From Pseudomonas sp. N40(2020) (lineage in GTDB: Bacteria; Pseudomonadota; Gammaproteobacteria; Pseudomonadales; Pseudomonadaceae), in contig NZ_JACSZV010000040.1 of assembly GCF_014472415.1 (NCBI RefSeq), positions 1 to 62,667 on the forward strand: a stretch of DNA of 62,667 bases, given 5' to 3'. How positions within the stretch are numbered: the stretch's first letter is position 1; each line of letters opens with the position of its first letter. The notes beneath the pieces were generated by a model. The model was given only the letters and a program-made list of their open reading frames with translations. It was not told the DNA's origin and made no database searches. Positions 59,227 to 62,667 of the stretch are shown piece after piece. The position numbers and the translations under genes are program-made.

Positions 59227-59919
59227 TCAGTCGCCCAGCGCAAACGCCACCGCCGACTGCGCATGCAGTTCGGTGGTGTCGAGCAGGGGCAGGGCGCTGT
59301 GTTCGGGTTTCACCAGCATGCCGATTTCCGTGCAGCCGAGAATGATCGCCTGGGCGCCACGTGCGGTCAGCGATTCGATCACCTGCTGATAAACCTTGCG
59401 CGAAGCCTCACTGATCACCCCGACGCACAGTTCTTCGTAGATGATCCGATGCACGTCTTTGCGCTCGGCCTCGTCCGGCACCAACACCGTCAGGCCTTGG
59501 GCAATCAGGCGTTGCTTGAGGAAGTCCTGCTCCATGGTGAAGGCCGTGCCGAGTAACCCGACGGTACGGGCGTCAATCGCCAAAGCCGCGTGCGCTGCCG
59601 GTTCGGCAATGTGCAGGAACGGAATGCTGATCGCTGCCTGAATCTGCTCCGCTACCTTATGCATCGTGTTGGTACACAGCACCACGCACTCCGCGCCGCC
59701 GGCTTCAAGCCTGCGCGCCGCATCCACCAGAATCGCCGCAGTGTCATCCCAGCGTCCGGCATGCTGGGCTTGTTCGACCGGGCCGAAATCGACGCTGTAC
59801 ATCAGCACTTGTGCCGATCGCAATGGGCCGAGACGGTCACGCACCTGTTGATTGATGAGTCGATAGTATTCGGCGCTGGACTCCCAGCTCATGCCGCCGA
59901 TCAGGCCGATGGTGCGCAT
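59227..59919 (-). CDS. Aspartate/glutamate racemase family protein
   Basis: Cytoplasmic racemase of 230 aa. The N-terminus MRTIGLIGGMSWESSAEYYR is typical of YgeA-type amino-acid racemases. The two catalytic cysteines are in VVLCTNTMHKVA (about 83) and IILGCTEIGML (about 197), and TVGLLGTAFTMEQDF lies between. E. coli YgeA is a broad-specificity amino-acid racemase; the substrate here is inferred. The start at 59919 has AAGGGAAATCC upstream. Confidence 0.9.
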   Translation of the reverse strand: MRTIGLIGGMSWESSAEYYRLINQQVRDRLGPLRSAQVLMYSVDFGPVEQAQHAGRWDDTAAILVDAARRLEAGGAECVVLCTNTMHKVAEQIQAAISIPFLHIAEPAAHAALAIDARTVGLLGTAFTMEQDFLKQRLIAQGLTVLVPDEAERKDVHRIIYEELCVGVISEASRKVYQQVIESLTARGAQAIILGCTEIGMLVKPEHSALPLLDTTELHAQSAVAFALGD

Positions 59920-60114
59920 TGGATTTCCCTTGGTTATGAAGGTTGGGCTCCGGCAGAGTGTCCATGTGTTCAAGAGCGCACGCCAGTGCCAAGCAAACTG
60001 TACCGTTGATCCTTGTGCAAAGTGTCCCGGTACCGGTGTTTGAGGTTAAACGTACGCCAGCGCTTCGATCTGTCACTATCGACCATCGCAAGCTCTCTCC
60101 CGAGGAACGTACCC

Positions 60115-60606
60115 ATGAACGACGTACAACAGCTGGGCGAAATGCTTCGTCACTATGCCGAGAGTGAGGCACACAAGAAGCAACTGTTCGAGACGCAATC
60201 GGCGGCGTGGGCTACACGGATTACCGAACTGTTCGGCCATATCCAGCAATGGCTGGCGCCGGTGCAGGCACCGAATCTGCTGGAGGTGAGCCGTGAGGCG
60301 TATGTCGCTTTCGGGCCGAGCACGCCGGTCGAGACCTCGACCTTCAAGACTGAAAAACTGAGCATTGTGATTGCCGGCAAACCCGTGGAGTTCGTGCCCG
60401 ATGTGATGGGCAGCGCGGGGCAGATTTCGTTGGCGGTGATGGGCTTGACGGCGGCGCGGTATGGCAGCATTTCGCTGGTTGGATTGCCGGGCGGAGAGTG
60501 GCAGTGGCGCAAGACCAATGGGCTTAAAGATCCGGATACTTTTGTATTCGATGCGGATTTTCTGGCGCAGCAGTTGCAAAGCCTGATTCCCCGAGACCGC
60601 ACCTAG
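60115..60606 (+). CDS. Conserved hypothetical protein (163 aa)
   Basis: I recognise no named domain. The first third is helical (LGEMLRHYAESEAHKKQLF, WATRITELFGHIQQWL). The remainder looks like a mixed alpha/beta unit (FKTEKLSIVIAGKPVEFVPD, ISLVGLPGGEWQWRKTNG) ending in DADFLAQQLQSLIPR. It has no signal or membrane segment. The start at 60115 (MNDVQQLGE) has GAGGAACG upstream, and the open frame before it looks non-coding. Similar stand-alone proteins occur in Pseudomonas, some with type III effector-like company, but nothing here supports that. Confidence 0.7.
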   Translation: MNDVQQLGEMLRHYAESEAHKKQLFETQSAAWATRITELFGHIQQWLAPVQAPNLLEVSREAYVAFGPSTPVETSTFKTEKLSIVIAGKPVEFVPDVMGSAGQISLAVMGLTAARYGSISLVGLPGGEWQWRKTNGLKDPDTFVFDADFLAQQLQSLIPRDRT

Positions 60607-60629
60607 ATTCCACGGCTTGCACAAAACCT

Positions 60630-60720
60630 TGTAGGCGTGAGCCTGCTCGAGATTGGGGTCATTCAGTCAATATCAACGGTGACTGATGTACCGCTATCGC
60701 GAGCAGGCTCACTCCTGCAG
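60630..60720. repeat. REP pair, diverged copy
   Basis: TGTAGGCGTGAGCCTGCTCG and its imperfect complement ending CTCACTCCTGCAG flank about 45 bases. The arms use GTGAG in place of GCGAG, a second REP subtype shared with the partial copy at the right edge of the window. Confidence 0.85.
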
Positions 60721-60736
60721 AGGGACGTTGGTGACG

Positions 60737-60958
60737 CTACATTTCCAGGTTGATCCAGCCTTTTTTGGCCTCTTCCGGCGCCACCGCTTTTACGGTTTTT
60801 CCGGTCGCCAACTCAACCCGCCGCGCCACCTCCGGATCATCGGCAAACGGCACCATACTCGCGTCATCGAGGCTTTCTGCGGTTTGATGTCGCAAGCAGT
60901 ACTCCACCGCCAGCCACAAAAACACCACCCCCAACACATTCAAGAAAACATCGAACAT
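60737..60958 (-). CDS. Small single-helix membrane protein, CcoQ-like
   Basis: A 73-aa protein with one N-terminal membrane helix (VFLNVLGVVFLWLAVEY) and a charged cytoplasmic tail (PEVARRVELATGKTVKAV). It follows the orphan ccoN gene by 15 bases on the same strand. In P. aeruginosa the orphan ccoN4 (PA4133) is likewise followed by a small gene (PA4134), called ccoQ4. I therefore read it as the small accessory subunit of the cbb3 oxidase. The sequence itself is too short to prove this. Confidence 0.7.
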   Translation of the reverse strand: MFDVFLNVLGVVFLWLAVEYCLRHQTAESLDDASMVPFADDPEVARRVELATGKTVKAVAPEEAKKGWINLEM

Positions 60959-60973
60959 GACCGGCTCCCTGCC

Positions 60974-62401
60974 TCAGGCGATCTGCGCTTCGCTGCGCGC
61001 CAGTGCAACATCCGCCACCCGCACCGTGCGCCAAACGTTGTAAGCCATCAGTAACATGCCGCTGAGGAAGAACACCCCACCGGCGAAGCGCACGATGAAT
61101 CCCGGATGACTGGCTTGCAGCGCCTCGACAAACGAATACGTCAGCGTGCCGTCCTCGTTGATCGCTCGCCACATCAGGCCTTGGGTAATGCCGTTGACCC
61201 ACATTGAAGCGATGTACAGGACGGTGCCAATGGTCGCCAGCCAGAAGTGCAGGTTGATCAGCGGCGTGCTGTACATCTGCTCGCGGCCGAAGACTTTCGG
61301 CACCATGTGATAAGTCGCGCCGAACGTGATCATCGCCACCCAGCCCAATGCGCCTGCGTGAACGTGGCCGATGGTCCAGTCGGTGTAGTGGGAAAGGGCG
61401 TTGACCGTTTTGATCGCCATCATCGGCCCTTCGAACGTCGACATGCCGTAGAAGGCCAGCGACAGCACCAGGAAGCGCAAAATCGGATCGGTGCGCAATT
61501 TATGCCAGGCACCCGACAGCGTCATCATGCCGTTGATCATCCCGCCCCAGCTCGGCGCCAGCAGGATCAGTGACATCGCCATGCCCAGCGACTGCGCCCA
61601 GTCCGGCAGTGCGGTGTAGTGCAAATGGTGCGGGCCGGCCCAGATGTACAGGGTGATCAGCGCCCAGAAATGCACGATCGACAACCGATACGAATACACC
61701 GGCCGGTTGACCTGCTTTGGTACGAAGTAATACATCATTCCGAGGAAACCGGTGGTCAGGAAGAACCCCACCGCGTTGTGCCCGTACCACCACTGCACCA
61801 TGGCGTCGGTGGCGCCGGAATACACCGGATACGACTTGAACCAGTCCACCGGAATCGACAGGTGATTGACCACATGCAGCATGGCGATCACCAGAATGAA
61901 CGCGCCAAAGAACCAGTTGCCGACGTAGATGTGTTTGGTCTTGCGCTGCACCACCGTGGTGAAGAACACCACTGCATAGGCGACCCAGACCACGGCCATC
62001 CACACCGCGCCGGAGAATTCGATCTCGGCGTATTCCTTGGTGGTGGTGTAGCCCATTGGCAGGGTGATCAGCATGATCACAATCACCGATTGCCAACCCC
62101 AGAAAGTGAACGCGGCGAGCTTGTCCGAATACAGCCGCACCTGGCAGGTGCGCTGCACCGCGTAGTAGCTGGCGGCGAATTGCGCGCTGCCAGCGAAACC
62201 GAAAATCACCAGGCTGGTGTGCAGCGGCCGCAAACGGCCGAAGGTGGTCCACGGCAAGTCCAGATTCATCTCTGGCCACACCAGTTGCGAGGCGATCCAA
62301 ACCCCCATCGCCATGCCTACGACACCCCAGAAAACCGTCGCGATAACGAATTGGCGGACGACCTTGTAGTTATAAGCCTGTCCGATTGTTGCTGTGCTCA
62401 T
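60974..62401 (-). CDS. ccoN: Orphan cbb3-type cytochrome oxidase catalytic subunit I (CcoN4-like)
   Basis: Catalytic subunit of 475 aa with twelve membrane segments. Heme and copper ligands are visible: His in FGRLRPLHTSLV, WWYGHNAVGFF, GPHHLHYTALPDW and DWTIGHVHAGALGW. There are no ccoO or ccoP genes beside it, only a CcoQ-like gene. In P. aeruginosa such an orphan subunit replaces the standard CcoN and makes the oxidase more tolerant of cyanide. The start at 62401 (MSTATIGQAYNYKVV) matches homologues. A weak Anr/FNR-like site lies at 62507-62519 but is not convincing. Confidence 0.92.
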   Translation of the reverse strand: MSTATIGQAYNYKVVRQFVIATVFWGVVGMAMGVWIASQLVWPEMNLDLPWTTFGRLRPLHTSLVIFGFAGSAQFAASYYAVQRTCQVRLYSDKLAAFTFWGWQSVIVIMLITLPMGYTTTKEYAEIEFSGAVWMAVVWVAYAVVFFTTVVQRKTKHIYVGNWFFGAFILVIAMLHVVNHLSIPVDWFKSYPVYSGATDAMVQWWYGHNAVGFFLTTGFLGMMYYFVPKQVNRPVYSYRLSIVHFWALITLYIWAGPHHLHYTALPDWAQSLGMAMSLILLAPSWGGMINGMMTLSGAWHKLRTDPILRFLVLSLAFYGMSTFEGPMMAIKTVNALSHYTDWTIGHVHAGALGWVAMITFGATYHMVPKVFGREQMYSTPLINLHFWLATIGTVLYIASMWVNGITQGLMWRAINEDGTLTYSFVEALQASHPGFIVRFAGGVFFLSGMLLMAYNVWRTVRVADVALARSEAQIA

Positions 62402-62626
62402 GGTCAGTTCATCCACGGTTGCAAAGTCTTGCCAGGCCACCCGGTCTGGCACGAGCTGCACTGTAGGAATACCGCTGGAAACAAAACAGGCTCAGGAATC
62501 TTTCATTTGTGCGGATCAGATTTAAGTGCTGCCTGCGGCGTTCTGCCGCGTCCTGATATGGTTTTTATACATTCAGGTGAATCTGTAACGTCCTGCGCCG
62601 TACCTTCATAGTGCCTCTACGAAAAC

Positions 62627-62667
62627 TGTAGGAGTGAGCCTGCTCGCGATCGCGGTGTGTCAGACAC
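62627..62667. repeat. Partial REP element at the right edge
   Basis: TGTAGGAGTGAGCCTGCTCG and GCGATCGCGG are the left arm of a REP of the same subtype as 60630-60720; the right arm lies beyond the window. The window's first eight bases (CTCCTACA) could be the tail of another copy. Confidence 0.75.

Noticed and set aside
62507..62519. Anr/FNR-like site upstream of ccoN
   Set aside because: Only about 8 of 10 informative bases fit TTGAT-N4-ATCAA and the placement is far from the start; too weak to annotate.
1..62667. CRISPR arrays, plasmid origins or complete insertion sequences
   Set aside because: No regularly spaced repeats, iterons or transposase genes with terminal repeats were seen; the only transposase-like sequence is the truncated domain at 48394-49005.

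Overview
The window is chromosomal DNA of a Pseudomonas, most likely of the P. fluorescens group. The basis is the high GC content, the REP palindromes built on GGGAGCGAGCCTGCTCGCG-type arms, the DUF6124 small proteins, the S-type pyocin-domain toxin, an orphan ccoN and many LysR/AraC regulators. The assignment comes from recognising proteins and repeats by eye; no search was run.

Layout. 1-8.3 kb: a small acidic protein, a metabolite:H+ symporter, a four-gene PhnD-type ABC importer (possibly selenate or another oxyanion), a RidA protein divergent from a LysR gene, and a GlxA-type regulator. 8.3-11.7 kb: a pyocin-S-domain nuclease toxin with two tandem paralogous immunity genes, then a long, highly foldable leader followed by two DUF6124 genes. 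11.7-19.2 kb: an exported alpha/beta hydrolase, tRNA-Gln, rlhA, RidA, a cupin, a 2OG-Fe(II) oxygenase-like protein, an aldo/keto reductase remnant and a ZIP transporter. 19.4-25.6 kb: a Tat-exported molybdenum hydroxylase (2Fe-2S, Mo and triheme cytochrome subunits plus XdhC) with an AraC regulator. 25.8-34.9 kb: a NepI-like exporter, then a leftward series of detoxification and uptake genes (SRPBCC, two NTF2-like, SDR, Old Yellow Enzyme, DAACS symporter, VOC) facing a LysR gene, then GFA and another LysR gene. 34.9-39.3 kb: an islet bounded by imperfect direct repeats that contain the tRNA-Ser 3' end. It holds two decayed integrases and one large autotransporter.

39.4-48.1 kb: housekeeping and transport genes (Bax-inhibitor-like, YceK lipoprotein, Lrp/EamA pair, FUSC, GapN-like dehydrogenase), then an apparently periplasmic trio: a c5-like cytochrome, a Tat FAD lactone oxidase and a Tat PLP enzyme. 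48.3-58.6 kb: the most striking locus. It has a candidate Pho box, a protein fusing a Phd/YefM-like part to a transposase-like helical domain, a TpsB outer-membrane transporter, a fused DUF2341-LamG-ExbB protein, ExbD, TonB, a porin, a coiled-coil protein, a YbjN protein, a parvulin and a LysR regulator. From memory this order matches the P. aeruginosa pdt region (PA0691-PA0701), but no TpsA substrate gene lies next to it here. 58.7-62.7 kb: an acetyltransferase, an Asp/Glu racemase, a hypothetical protein, and an orphan cbb3 oxidase subunit pair (ccoN/ccoQ-like).

How the genes may work together. The 48-58 kb genes read as one envelope machine: an inner-membrane proton-driven ExbB/ExbD/TonB complex that could energise the TpsB pore or porin, with periplasmic chaperones. 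The molybdenum hydroxylase and the FAD oxidase each sit beside a c-type cytochrome, so both probably deliver electrons to the periplasmic respiratory chain. The toxin/immunity locus and the tRNA-Ser islet are the clearest accessory DNA.
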